This document shows, piece by piece, positions 51,965 to 61,581 of a DNA stretch of 64,000 bases. The stretch lies in the NCBI RefSeq assembly GCF_007625115.1, contig NZ_VMNH01000007.1:167373-231372 (forward strand), written 5' to 3'. The DNA is from Sedimenticola selenatireducens (lineage in GTDB: Bacteria; Pseudomonadota; Gammaproteobacteria; Chromatiales; Chromatiaceae). Both the position numbers and the translations under genes were made by a program. Each line of letters begins with the position of its first letter. The first letter of the stretch is position 1. The notes beneath the pieces were generated by a model. That model did no database searches. It had not been told where the DNA came from and saw nothing but the letters and a program-made list of their open reading frames with translations.

Positions 51965-53113
51965 ATGGCCTGGAATGAACCCGGGGGAGACAATAAAGAT
52001 CCCTGGAGTGGCAAGGGTGGTGATCAAGGACCCCCTGATCTCGATGAAGTGGTAAAGAAGATGCAGGACAAGCTTGGTGGTTTGTTTGGCGGAAAGGGCA
52101 ATGGCGGTGGTGGTAATTCAGGCGGTAGCCCTGTATCGACCCCCGGCGGCGCGAAAGGGATAGTTGCAGTGGTCGTTATAGGGCTGGTTGTCTTGATGGG
52201 TTTCAAAAGCTTCTATACCGTAGCACCTGCTGAGCGTGGTGTTGTATTACGCTTTGGTGCCTATCATGAAGTGACTCAGCCAGGCCTGAATTTTCTGATC
52301 CCAGTGGTGGATGATGTGATAAAGGTCAATGTTGACCAGATTTCATCATTCCCATCTAAAGAAACCATGCTGACCAAGGATGAGAACATTGTCGATATCG
52401 AATTAACGGTGCAGTTCCGGGTGCAGAATCCTGTGGATTATCTGTTTCAGGATCGTGATCCTAACAAGACTATTCGTGATGTGACGGAAACAGCACTACG
52501 TGAAACCATCGGTACAAGTAAACTTGATTTCATCCTGACAGAAGGCCGTGGCTCAATTGCCAGCGATATCAAACGGCGTATTCAGGAATTGATCTCTTTC
52601 TACAAAACCGGGCTTGAAGTCACCAGTGTCAACACTCAGCCGGCAAAGCCACCTGAGCAGGTTAAGAGCGCATTCGATGATGCCATCAAGGCACGGGAAG
52701 ACAAGGCTAGGCAAGAGAACCAAGCTGAAGCGTACGCCAATGACGTGGTGCCAAAAGCGCGTGGTGCGGCAGCTCGTATAACAGCAGCTGCCAGTGCTTA
52801 TAAGCAGAAGGTAATTGCGGAGGCGGAAGGTGAAACCTCACGTTTCCTCGCGGTTCTGGCTGAGTATGAAAAGGCACCTGAAGTGACGCGGCAGCGCCTC
52901 TACCTGGAGACTGTCGAGCAGGTGATGGAGAATACCAATAAGGTTATTATGGATGTCAAATCTGGCAATAGCCTGATGTATCTTCCGATAGACAAGTTGA
53001 TACAAGAAAGAGCTGAAACTGGTAATAGCGGTCTTACCCGGCAGTCCATACCAACGAACAGCAATATTGAGACTATTCGTCGCGAAGATAGCCGTGATCG
53101 GAGGATTCGTTAA
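51965..53113 (+). CDS. hflK: HflK, FtsH regulatory SPFH protein
   Basis: 382 aa. Inner-membrane SPFH/prohibitin protein that with HflC encloses FtsH. The N-terminus is Gly/Asp-rich (MAWNEPGGDNKDPWSGKGGD). One membrane helix lies near residues 63-80 (GIVAVVVIGLVVLMGFKSFY). The SPFH domain (VAPAERGVVLRFGAYHEVTQ, LTVQFRVQNPVDYLFQ) and a long C-terminal helix (ARQENQAEAYANDVVPKARG) follow. The hflC start overlaps its stop (TAATG). Confidence 0.96.
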   Translation: MAWNEPGGDNKDPWSGKGGDQGPPDLDEVVKKMQDKLGGLFGGKGNGGGGNSGGSPVSTPGGAKGIVAVVVIGLVVLMGFKSFYTVAPAERGVVLRFGAYHEVTQPGLNFLIPVVDDVIKVNVDQISSFPSKETMLTKDENIVDIELTVQFRVQNPVDYLFQDRDPNKTIRDVTETALRETIGTSKLDFILTEGRGSIASDIKRRIQELISFYKTGLEVTSVNTQPAKPPEQVKSAFDDAIKAREDKARQENQAEAYANDVVPKARGAAARITAAASAYKQKVIAEAEGETSRFLAVLAEYEKAPEVTRQRLYLETVEQVMENTNKVIMDVKSGNSLMYLPIDKLIQERAETGNSGLTRQSIPTNSNIETIRREDSRDRRIR

Positions 53114-53988
53114 TGAATAATGGAAAGATGGGTTTCTTCTTCATTGGTGCAATTCTGCTGATTGGCGTACTGGCATCATCACTGTTTGTCGTAAATCAGT
53201 GGGAGATGGCGATCAAGTTGCAGTTTGGCAAGATTGTCGACTCCGAATACACGCCTGGCCTTCATTTTAAGATTCCACTGATTCAGAACGTTAAGAAGTT
53301 CGATGGTAGAATCCAGACGATGAATTCAAATCCGGAGCGCTTCCTGACGATCGAGAAAAAGGACGTGATTGTTGATGCATACGCTAAATGGCGCATCACT
53401 AATGCGGCACAATATTTCAGGTCAACGGGTGATAATGTGGCTACTGCCACCCGGTTGTTGACAGAGCGGATCACTACCAGTCTTCGTGATGAATTTGGTA
53501 AGCGCACCATCCAGGAGGTCATCTCGGGTGAACGTGCTGAAATCATGGCATTGCTGACCAAAGATGCAGATGAAAAGGCATCTGAGCTTGGCATTGAAGT
53601 CTTGGACGTTCGTGTCAAGCAGATTGATCTCCCCACGGAGGTAAGCCAATCCGTATACGATCGTATGCGTGCTGAGCGTGAGCGTGTTGCTGCGGATCTC
53701 AGAGCACAGGGTGCCGAGGCGGGTGAAAAGATCCGGGCAGATGCGGATGCACAGCGAGTGGTAATTCTGGCTAACGCCTACAAAGGGTCTGAGGAGATCC
53801 GGGGTGAAGGAGATGGCCTCTCAGCTGAGATCTATGCCAACGCCTTCCGGAAAAATGCTGAATTCTATGCCTTCTACCGCAGTCTGAATGCCTACGGAAA
53901 GACGTTTAATAATGACGGCAATATGATGGTGCTGGATCCGGATTCCGAATTTTTCCGGTATTTTAAAAGCGCCGAAGGAAAAAAATAA
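53113..53988 (+). CDS. hflC: HflC, FtsH regulatory SPFH protein
   Basis: 291 aa. Partner of HflK. The signal-anchor helix is near residues 6-24 (MGFFFIGAILLIGVLASSLF), followed by VVNQWEMAIKLQFGKIVDSE. The SPFH and coiled-coil domains carry ERAEIMALLTKDADEKASEL and RAERERVAADLRAQGAEAG. Length and layout match E. coli HflC (334 aa) apart from a shorter C-terminus. Confidence 0.96.
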   Translation: MNNGKMGFFFIGAILLIGVLASSLFVVNQWEMAIKLQFGKIVDSEYTPGLHFKIPLIQNVKKFDGRIQTMNSNPERFLTIEKKDVIVDAYAKWRITNAAQYFRSTGDNVATATRLLTERITTSLRDEFGKRTIQEVISGERAEIMALLTKDADEKASELGIEVLDVRVKQIDLPTEVSQSVYDRMRAERERVAADLRAQGAEAGEKIRADADAQRVVILANAYKGSEEIRGEGDGLSAEIYANAFRKNAEFYAFYRSLNAYGKTFNNDGNMMVLDPDSEFFRYFKSAEGKK

Positions 53989-54145
53989 CCCACTAATTGG
54001 CTGCCTGCTTACCGCATGATGGGTGGGCAGGCAGCAGATAAATGGACAATTTGGGCGTGTTTTGGCAGAATCAGCCCCCTTGTCCATACAATCCAGAATG
54101 TACTGGCCGGGCTTTGACCCCGGCTTTTTTGTGGACGGTAAGATA

Positions 54146-54328
54146 TTGCACGACTTATGGGTAGCCTTAGCACTGATGTTGGTGATTGAAGGGGTTTTTC
54201 CCTTCCTCAGTCCTGGTGCTATGAAGAAAATGATGAAGTCTATCGCAGAGATGGATGAAAAATCTCTCAGAATCAGCGGCTTGGTTAGCATGGTTCTGGG
54301 GGTTGTGACACTCTATCTTGTGAACTGA
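54146..54328 (+). CDS. DUF2065 small membrane protein
   Basis: 60 aa. Two membrane helices (LWVALALMLVIEGVFPFLS and ISGLVSMVLGVVTLYLV) separated by a short charged loop, the usual size of DUF2065. The frame is open back to 54023, but residues before 54146 have no resemblance to the family. A TTG start at 54146 with GGACGG upstream, or a GTG at 54131, fits best. It is normally found between hflC and hisZ, as here. The function is unknown. Confidence 0.75.
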   Translation: MHDLWVALALMLVIEGVFPFLSPGAMKKMMKSIAEMDEKSLRISGLVSMVLGVVTLYLVN

Positions 54329-54339
54329 ATGAGAAAACC

Positions 54340-55518
54340 ATGAACAATGTACACTGGTTGCTGCCGGAGGGTATTGATGAACTACTACCTCCCAAGGCTC
54401 TCCTGCTGGAAAAAAAGCGTCGGGATCTGCTCGATTTGTTCAACAGCTGGGGATATGACCTCATACAACCCCCATTTATCGAGTACCTAGAGTCGTTGCT
54501 GACAGGCACGGGTGGGGATCTCGATCTTCGCACATTCAAGATAACTGACCAGGTAACTGGGAGGACGCTGGGTATTCGCGCTGATATCACGCCACAGGCT
54601 GCACGTATCGACGCACACCAACTCCGCCGCGATGCTCCGACCCGACTCTGTTATGTCGGCACGGTCCTGAATACCCGCACGGATGGTTTTGCAGGGTCCC
54701 GCTCCCCAGTACAGATTGGTGCTGAACTCTATGGCCATGCGGGAGAGGAGAGTGATCAGGAGATTCTCTGCCTCATGCTTGAAACCCTGGAAAAGGCGGG
54801 TGTTGAGAATGTCTATATCGATCTCGGACACGTGGGAATATTTCGGGCCCTAGCCGAAGAGAGCGGTTTGAATAAACAGCAGGAGTTGGAACTGTTCGAT
54901 GCGTTGCAACGTAAGGCGGTTCCTGAGATTACGGTATTGTTGGCTAGCTATAATCTAACACCTGAACATCATCTGCGGCTCTCATCACTGGCTAGCCTTA
55001 GTGGAGATGATGCCTTAGTTAGGGCGCAGGAATTATTATCTGGTGCTGGAGAGTCAGTTCAGTCTGCCCTTAAACAGATGGAAAGGCTTTCTAACCTTTT
55101 GGCTGAACAACGCCCTGATGTACCGGTTCATTTTGATCTGGCCGAACTGCGTGGTTACCACTATCATACCGGGGTTGTATTTGCCGCCTTTGTTCCTGAA
55201 CTTGGACAGGAAATAGCGCGGGGTGGGCGATATGATGATATTGGCCAGCTATTTGGCCGTGCTCGCCCGGCATGCGGTTTCAGTGCTGATTTGAAGATGC
55301 TGATGCGTTTGGCAAATAGTGAAAATTTAGTAGAACAGGTTGGGATATTTGCCCCATCTGATGATGATCCTGTCCTGCGACAACGGATCAGAGAATTGCG
55401 TGCTGAAGGACGCCGAGTGATTGTAGCGCTTCCCGGTCAAAAGGGTGATGCTAGCTCAATGAGTTGTGGGGAGGCCCTGGAAAAGCAGGGTGTGGAGTGG
55501 GTAGTCAAGCCTCTATAA
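54340..55518 (+). CDS. hisZ: HisZ, ATP phosphoribosyltransferase regulatory subunit
   Basis: 392 aa. A histidyl-tRNA-synthetase paralog that activates and regulates short-form HisG. Class II motifs are partly retained: FNSWGYDLIQPPFIEYLES, RADITPQAARIDAHQLRRDA (motif 2 region) and RGGRYDDIGQLFGRARPACG. It lacks the anticodon-binding domain of a real HisRS. No hisG lies nearby, as is usual for hisZ placed before purA in gammaproteobacteria. Confidence 0.94.
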   Translation: MNNVHWLLPEGIDELLPPKALLLEKKRRDLLDLFNSWGYDLIQPPFIEYLESLLTGTGGDLDLRTFKITDQVTGRTLGIRADITPQAARIDAHQLRRDAPTRLCYVGTVLNTRTDGFAGSRSPVQIGAELYGHAGEESDQEILCLMLETLEKAGVENVYIDLGHVGIFRALAEESGLNKQQELELFDALQRKAVPEITVLLASYNLTPEHHLRLSSLASLSGDDALVRAQELLSGAGESVQSALKQMERLSNLLAEQRPDVPVHFDLAELRGYHYHTGVVFAAFVPELGQEIARGGRYDDIGQLFGRARPACGFSADLKMLMRLANSENLVEQVGIFAPSDDDPVLRQRIRELRAEGRRVIVALPGQKGDASSMSCGEALEKQGVEWVVKPL

Positions 55519-56856
<1,338 letters not shown>

Positions 56857-56883
56857 GGCAGCTAAACTGATTATGTGACGGAA

Positions 56884-56907
56884 AAACGGGGCATTTATGC
56901 CCCGTTT
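56884..56907 (+). terminator. Terminator after purA
   Basis: AAACGGGGCA (56884-56893) and TGCCCCGTTT (56898-56907) make a perfect 10-bp stem with a 4-nt loop, 27 bp after the purA stop. The T-run is short (GTTTCAG). Confidence 0.85.
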
Positions 56908-56979
56908 CAGCTCCTTTGTACTGTAAAATCCTAAAAACAGGCGATGTGAAGTTTATGCACGATAAGGGTACACATATTC

Positions 56980-56985
56980 TATAAT
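56980..56985 (+). promoter_or_regulatory. Candidate -10 box before deaD
   Basis: A perfect TATAAT sits 84 bp upstream of the deaD ATG, downstream of the purA terminator. No good -35 hexamer is seen at 16-18 bp, so the promoter would be weak or regulated. A 5' leader of roughly 75 nt would result. Confidence 0.35.
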
Positions 56986-57068
56986 TTTCTGTACAATCCC
57001 GCGCCTTCTCCATCTCCACTCTCCATTGAGCTTCTTCGGTGGATACAACACCCTCCAGAGGTATCACT

Positions 57069-58856
57069 ATGGACACCGCTCCGGCAATTGCAGGTTTTGA
57101 CTCATTTGGCTTGTCTCCTGCTGTACTTAAAGCCATCCAAGATCAGGGCTATGAAACCCCGACACCGATTCAAGCCGCATGCATTCCGGAACTGTTAACT
57201 GGCCGCGATATTCTTGGTCAAGCCCAGACGGGTACGGGGAAAACGGCTGCTTTCGCATTGCCACTATTAAGTAATATCAGTCTTGGATCACGCGATCCGC
57301 AGATTCTGATTCTTACCCCGACCCGAGAGTTGGCGCTACAGGTTGCCGAGGCCTGCCAGAGTTATGCTAAGCATATGGGTGGATTCAATATTTTACCTAT
57401 CTATGGTGGACAGGGGATGAGCTTGCAGCTACGCCAATTGCAACGCGGTTCTCACGTTATTGTTGGTACACCTGGGCGGGTTATTGATCATATTCGTCGT
57501 GGAACATTGAAACTGGGTAGTCTTAAAAGCCTGGTGCTTGATGAGGCCGACGAGATGCTCAAAATGGGGTTTATCGAGGAGATCGAGTTTATATTTGAGC
57601 AGACACCTGAAAACCGCCAGGTTGCACTGTTCTCTGCGACCATGCCGGACGCTATTCGCAAAGTGACCAAGAAGTATCTCAAAGACCCGGTTGAGATCAA
57701 GATCAAGTCTAAGAGTGAGACTGTTACAGCGATTGATCAGGTGCATTATGTGGTCAATCGGGACCATAAGATGGATGCCATGACGCGTATTCTCGAGGTG
57801 GAAGAGTTTGACGGTATGATCGTGTTTGTACGTACCAAACTTGCCACGGTAGAAGTTGCCGACAAGTTGGCGGCGCATGGGTTTGCTGCTGAGGCGCTGA
57901 ATGGTGACATGAACCAGGCCATGCGAGAGCGCACTGTTGAGCGTCTGAAGCAGGGGAAGCTGGATATCGTCGTGGCCACGGATGTGGCTGCGCGTGGACT
58001 GGATGTTCAACGCATCAGTCATGTGGTCAATTTTGATATCCCGAATGATCCGGAATCATATGTCCATCGTATTGGTCGCACAGGGCGGGCAGGCCGCAAG
58101 GGTAAAGCGATACTGTTTGTCCAGCCACGAGAAAATCGACTGCTTAAATCGATAGAGCGGTCTATTCGCCAAGCGATTCCCGCCATGGCGTTGCCGACAG
58201 CAGGCGACCTTAGCGAACACCGTATAGATCGTTTTGTCGCTGTTTTGCGCGATACCATGGCTGAACAAGACCTGGATTACTATTATCGTCTAGTGAGTCG
58301 CATGACCCAGGAACAGGAGATGAGTGAGCTTGATATTGCAGCGGCACTCACCTATCTGGGGCAAAAAGATCGGCCCTTTATTGTCAAAGAGGTCGCTGCT
58401 CCAGCGTCCAAAAAAGCACGCTCAGGTGATAAGCGAGAACGAGACAGCAGTCAATCAGATAGAGGATCGCGTAAGGAGCGTTCTGCAGGTAAAAACAAAG
58501 AACGCGGTTCCAGGAAGGGAAGTGATATACCGAAAGATACCTATCGGCTCCAGGTTGGTTCAAAACACGGTGTAACACCGCGTGAAGTGGTGGGGGCTAT
58601 TGCTAACGAAGCTGGCCTGGATGGCGCACATATTGGTCGGATAGAAATCGCCGAAGATCATACCTTAGTCGATTTACCTGAAGGTATGCCGGGTGATGTG
58701 CTCAAGCATCTACAGCGTGTCTATGTTTGTAACCAGCCGTTGCGCATCCAGTGCGTATCAGAGCATGCTGGATCGAGTAAGCCTATGACTGATAAAGCTA
58801 AAAAGCCTAAAAAAAAGCGGGATAAAAAACCCAAACAGAAACCTGCGGCGTCATAA
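57069..58856 (+). CDS. deaD: DeaD/CsdA-type DEAD-box RNA helicase
   Basis: 595 aa from the ATG at 57069, preceded by AGAGG at the right spacing; an in-frame ATG at 57039 adds ten residues. Helicase core: FDSFGLSPAVLKAI (Q-motif region), AQTGTGKTAAF (I), PTRELALQ, TPGRVIDHI, DEADEML (II), SATMPDAI (III), VATDVAARGLDVQRI (V), HRIGRTGRAGRKGKA (VI). A DbpA-type RNA-binding domain (LQVGSKHGVTPREVVGAIAN) and a Lys-rich tail end the protein. It functions in ribosome assembly and cold adaptation. A longer hairpin follows the stop. Confidence 0.95.
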   Translation: MDTAPAIAGFDSFGLSPAVLKAIQDQGYETPTPIQAACIPELLTGRDILGQAQTGTGKTAAFALPLLSNISLGSRDPQILILTPTRELALQVAEACQSYAKHMGGFNILPIYGGQGMSLQLRQLQRGSHVIVGTPGRVIDHIRRGTLKLGSLKSLVLDEADEMLKMGFIEEIEFIFEQTPENRQVALFSATMPDAIRKVTKKYLKDPVEIKIKSKSETVTAIDQVHYVVNRDHKMDAMTRILEVEEFDGMIVFVRTKLATVEVADKLAAHGFAAEALNGDMNQAMRERTVERLKQGKLDIVVATDVAARGLDVQRISHVVNFDIPNDPESYVHRIGRTGRAGRKGKAILFVQPRENRLLKSIERSIRQAIPAMALPTAGDLSEHRIDRFVAVLRDTMAEQDLDYYYRLVSRMTQEQEMSELDIAAALTYLGQKDRPFIVKEVAAPASKKARSGDKRERDSSQSDRGSRKERSAGKNKERGSRKGSDIPKDTYRLQVGSKHGVTPREVVGAIANEAGLDGAHIGRIEIAEDHTLVDLPEGMPGDVLKHLQRVYVCNQPLRIQCVSEHAGSSKPMTDKAKKPKKKRDKKPKQKPAAS

Positions 58857-58872
58857 ACGAATAGCTGAGCAC

Positions 58873-58925
58873 ATTCCATTCCAGTATCTGATGCACAAAG
58901 AGGATCAGCTATACTGGAATGGGAT
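58873..58925. repeat. Long imperfect hairpin after deaD
   Basis: ATTCCATTCCAGTAT (58873-58887) pairs with ATACTGGAATGGGAT (58911-58925) over 15 bp with one G-U pair. It is continued inside by CTGAT (58888-58892) against ATCAG (58904-58908). No U-run follows, so a terminator of the intrinsic type is uncertain; RNA stability or processing is also possible. Confidence 0.6.
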
Positions 58926-58995
58926 GGATAAATAATTCAATGCACTCGATGTCACCGGGTGACATTGAGGCGGTAGTGATCGGGAGGATTGTTTG

Positions 58996-59649
58996 ATGAG
59001 GATCATGCCTTTGATATTGGCACTAACCCTATTCAATACAGCTAACGTGACTGCACTTGAAGTCAATATCACTCGGGATATTGAACAGTTCCAAGTAACC
59101 CACGGAAAGCAGCAGATAACGATCAAGCGTCGGCAGGATAGAAGTTCCACAATCAGTCCGGATTTCGCCCTTACCTCCAGGCCTTGTCCCCCTTTTTGTG
59201 CGCAGCCAATGCTGATCGCACCGGGAGTGATGACGATTGGTGAGGTTGAACTGGTTGAATTCATGGCCACGCGTCTTACCGACGGGACTGGCATCCTGAT
59301 TGATGCCAGGACACCGGATTGGCATGCACGTGGCACTATTCCTGGGTCAATGAATATTCCCTTTACACACCTTAATCCAGGGCAGGGTGCTGACCCCATT
59401 ACGCTCGGTGATGCACTGAGTTATCTTGGTGTTACAGAGAATGATACGGGCTGGGACTTTTCTCAGGCGAAGCAGGCGGTCCTCTGGTGCAATGGGCCTT
59501 GGTGTGGCCAATCACCTACCGCGATAAAGGGACTGATCAGCATCGGCTATCCGGCTGAGAAGCTGTTTTACTATCGGGGAGGGATGCAGGTATGGCAAGT
59601 ATTTGGCCTGCCCACCGTGACACCCGATGGGCAGTTAATTGAAGAGTGA
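58996..59649 (+). CDS. Periplasmic rhodanese-like sulfurtransferase
   Basis: 217 aa from the ATG at 58996 (Shine-Dalgarno GGGAGG). A signal peptide (IMPLILALTLFNTANVTA) is followed by a short variable region and a single rhodanese domain (residues about 85-210). The active-site loop is WCNGPWCGQSPTAI, with a Cys at the persulfide position and a second Cys four residues later. DARTPDWHARGTIPGSMNIP is the conserved second half. Such periplasmic rhodaneses appear in sulfur oxidisers, but the substrate is not known. It converges on efpL. Confidence 0.85.
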   Translation: MRIMPLILALTLFNTANVTALEVNITRDIEQFQVTHGKQQITIKRRQDRSSTISPDFALTSRPCPPFCAQPMLIAPGVMTIGEVELVEFMATRLTDGTGILIDARTPDWHARGTIPGSMNIPFTHLNPGQGADPITLGDALSYLGVTENDTGWDFSQAKQAVLWCNGPWCGQSPTAIKGLISIGYPAEKLFYYRGGMQVWQVFGLPTVTPDGQLIEE

Positions 59650-59661
59650 ACTACTCTGCGC

Positions 59662-60228
59662 TCAGGCGCGGGAGATGAATTTTCCTGTGCCTGTGTTGAC
59701 CTTAACTGTTTCGCCAGGTTCCAGGTATTCAGGTACCTGAATCTCAAGGCCGGTTGTCAATGTGGCCGTTTTGGTTCTTCCGGTAGCCGTCGCACCTTTA
59801 ATGCCTGGCGCTGTGTCGGTAATGGTCAGGCTGACTGACTGGGGCAATTCAATGCCTAGCAGATTCCCGTCTACAATTAGGGCCGTGATACCCTCCAAAC
59901 CCTCTGTCAGATAGCCTACCTGATCTTCAATGTCTTCTCGGTTGATGGCGTATTGGCTATAGTCTTCCATGTCCATGAAGGTGAATAAGTCACCATCCAG
60001 ATAGGAGTACTGGACCTGTGGACGCAGACAATCAATGCTTTTCAGCATGTCATCACCCTTATAGGATTCATCCAGCTTTTGCTGTGTCTGTAGATTGGTG
60101 AACCTAATTTTATAGAGGGTGGCGGCACCACGGGAAGAAGGACTTTTTGCCTCGACCTGTTTTACAGCATGAGGTGCTCCATTAATCTCAACAATAACAC
60201 CTCGTTTCAACTCACACGCCTTTGGCAC
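59662..60228 (-). CDS. efpL: EfpL (YeiP), elongation factor P-like protein
   Basis: 188 aa. A paralog of EF-P that relieves ribosome stalling at certain motifs. It has the three beta-barrel domains of the family and the YeiP/EfpL loop EAKSPSSRGAATLYKIRF, where Arg33 replaces the modifiable Lys or Arg of EF-P within a longer tip loop. This separates EfpL from canonical EF-P. It is transcribed convergent to the rhodanese gene. The canonical efp is not in the window. Confidence 0.93.
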   Translation of the reverse strand: MPKACELKRGVIVEINGAPHAVKQVEAKSPSSRGAATLYKIRFTNLQTQQKLDESYKGDDMLKSIDCLRPQVQYSYLDGDLFTFMDMEDYSQYAINREDIEDQVGYLTEGLEGITALIVDGNLLGIELPQSVSLTITDTAPGIKGATATGRTKTATLTTGLEIQVPEYLEPGETVKVNTGTGKFISRA

Positions 60229-60414
60229 AATAGTATTCCTTGGTTGATTTGATTTGCTGATTATATCAGCCTAGGCCTTCTGCAAATCAAGCTTCTTAAC
60301 GTTTATGTTGGGAAAAGTGATGATATGTCTTGCGCTGTTTTTACTCAGTAATCAAGAAGCTATTGTGCTTTAATAGGTGACTGGTTTGTCTAGGCATGAT
60401 GGCGTTAAAATTGG

Positions 60415-60852
60415 CTAACTTTTAATCGTCAGTAATGCTTCAAGTTTAGTTCTATCCTGAATCAAGTCATTCAAGGTGTATCGATCAAGAACTTGGAAAA
60501 AGGCTTGTTGTGCTTCTAGAAGAATGCCTGTCAACCGACAGGCTGGTACAATCTTACAATGACATTGCTCCATGCTGAAGCACTCCACTAAGAGGCTGTT
60601 CTTCTCAGTATCTCGCACCAGAACACCAATTTGAATTACCTCTGGCTTGAGAGCCAGTTTGATGCCTCCGCCTTTTCCACGCAGTGTTTCAATATAGCCA
60701 TTCTGACCAAGATAGTGCACGACTTTGGTAAGATGGTTGCGTGAAATATCATAGCAATCAGCGAGTTCCCCAACAGTTGCAAGTGTATCCGGATGTAGAC
60801 CAAGATAGATCAATACACGGAAGGTATAGTCGGTGAAGGTGGTGAGTCTCAT
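60415..60852 (-). CDS. nsrR: NsrR-type Rrf2 regulator, NO sensor
   Basis: 145 aa from the ATG at 60852, which has an AAGGCGGA Shine-Dalgarno; a second ATG at 60873 adds seven residues. Rrf2 winged HTH (LADCYDISRNHLTKVVHYLG). Predicted 4Fe-4S ligands are Cys91, Cys97 (or Cys99) and Cys105 in ECFSMEQCHCKIVPACR, plus Asp8 in TTFTDYTFR, the same Asp/Cys set as in characterised NsrR. NO damages the cluster and releases DNA. A matching operator lies in the divergent promoter region, 60 bp upstream. Confidence 0.9.
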   Translation of the reverse strand: MRLTTFTDYTFRVLIYLGLHPDTLATVGELADCYDISRNHLTKVVHYLGQNGYIETLRGKGGGIKLALKPEVIQIGVLVRDTEKNSLLVECFSMEQCHCKIVPACRLTGILLEAQQAFFQVLDRYTLNDLIQDRTKLEALLTIKS

Positions 60853-60911
60853 GATGTCCGCCTTAATATGCATCTAATATATTGATTATCTCAGAAGTGC
60901 ATGCTAGATTA

Positions 60912-60934
60912 AACATGCATATAATATGCATCAA
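60912..60934. promoter_or_regulatory. NsrR operator, 11-1-11 inverted repeat
   Basis: Halves AACATGCATAT (60912-60922) and ATATGCATCAA (60924-60934) flank one base; the inner 17 bp, ATGCATATAATATGCAT, is a perfect 8-1-8 palindrome. It resembles the NsrR consensus of two AAGATGYATTT half-sites in inverted orientation. It ends 15 bp before the next gene start. A possible single half-site, AATATGCATCT, lies at about 60865-60875, just upstream of the nsrR start. Confidence 0.8.
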
Positions 60935-60949
60935 TAGGAATTATCCGAT

Positions 60950-61276
60950 ATGAGTGGAAACCTCAAACAAGAGGAGATAGCTGAGAAGGTAGTTTATGAA
61001 GCCCTTCGTGAAGTTATTGATCCTGAAGTGGGGATCAACATCGTAGATTTGGGTTTGGTGTATGGCGTATCAGCCAATGCCGAAAGAGTCGATGTAACGA
61101 TGACGCTTACCTCGCCGGCCTGTCCCTTAGGCAGTCAGGTCACAGAGGCGAGTCGGGCTGCTATACGGGCCAAAGTGCCCACGTCAGTACAGGTTGAAAT
61201 CAAGCTGGTGTGGGAGCCGATGTGGAGCCCGGATCAAATGTCGGATGAAGCCAAACAGCTTTTGGGTTGGAGTTAG
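60950..61276 (+). CDS. MIP18/SufT-type Fe-S assembly factor (DUF59)
   Basis: 108 aa. DUF59 domain protein, probably helping insertion or repair of Fe-S clusters. It has REVIDPEVGINIVDLGLVYG and the conserved Cys of LTSPACPLGSQV, then an IKLVWEPMWSPDQMS end. The start is 15 bp after the NsrR operator, which predicts repression by NsrR and release by NO. It is the first gene of the run to the hemerythrin gene. Confidence 0.88.
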   Translation: MSGNLKQEEIAEKVVYEALREVIDPEVGINIVDLGLVYGVSANAERVDVTMTLTSPACPLGSQVTEASRAAIRAKVPTSVQVEIKLVWEPMWSPDQMSDEAKQLLGWS

Positions 61277-61308
61277 AACCCATTGTATCAATTTTGGAGA
61301 TAAATCAA

Positions 61309-61554
61309 ATGAGTACAAATTCTGTAAAGAGTACGGTTGATGTCCGTACTATAGAGCCGCGTTTTCGCCATCCATTGATTTTTGATACCTTTGAAGAGTT
61401 GCAAGATGGTGAGGTGCTGTTATTGGTCAACGACCATGACCCGGCACCTTTGCGTTACCAATTTGAAGCTGAAAAGAGTAATCAGTTTGCCTGGGAATAC
61501 ATTGAGCAGGGCCCCGAGGTTTGGCAGGTGCATATTACTAAGCGAGTCGTCTAA
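61309..61554 (+). CDS. DUF2249 protein
   Basis: 81 aa from the ATG at 61309 with a TTGGAGA Shine-Dalgarno; a frame from 61267 adds 14 residues that overlap the previous stop. The DUF2249 core reads VDVRTIEPRFRHPLIFDTFE, LLLVNDHDPAPLRYQFEAE, then FAWEYIEQGPEVWQVHITK. The HDPxPLxxQF motif is the family hallmark. DUF2249 genes commonly accompany denitrification and NO-stress genes. Its chemistry is unknown. Confidence 0.85.
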   Translation: MSTNSVKSTVDVRTIEPRFRHPLIFDTFEELQDGEVLLLVNDHDPAPLRYQFEAEKSNQFAWEYIEQGPEVWQVHITKRVV

Positions 61555-61581
61555 CGGTGTTTATCAAGACAGGGTGCTGAT

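Noticed and set aside
57429..58022. 197-codon minus-strand frame inside deaD
   Set aside because: Antisense to helicase motifs; composition follows the complementary strand of deaD.
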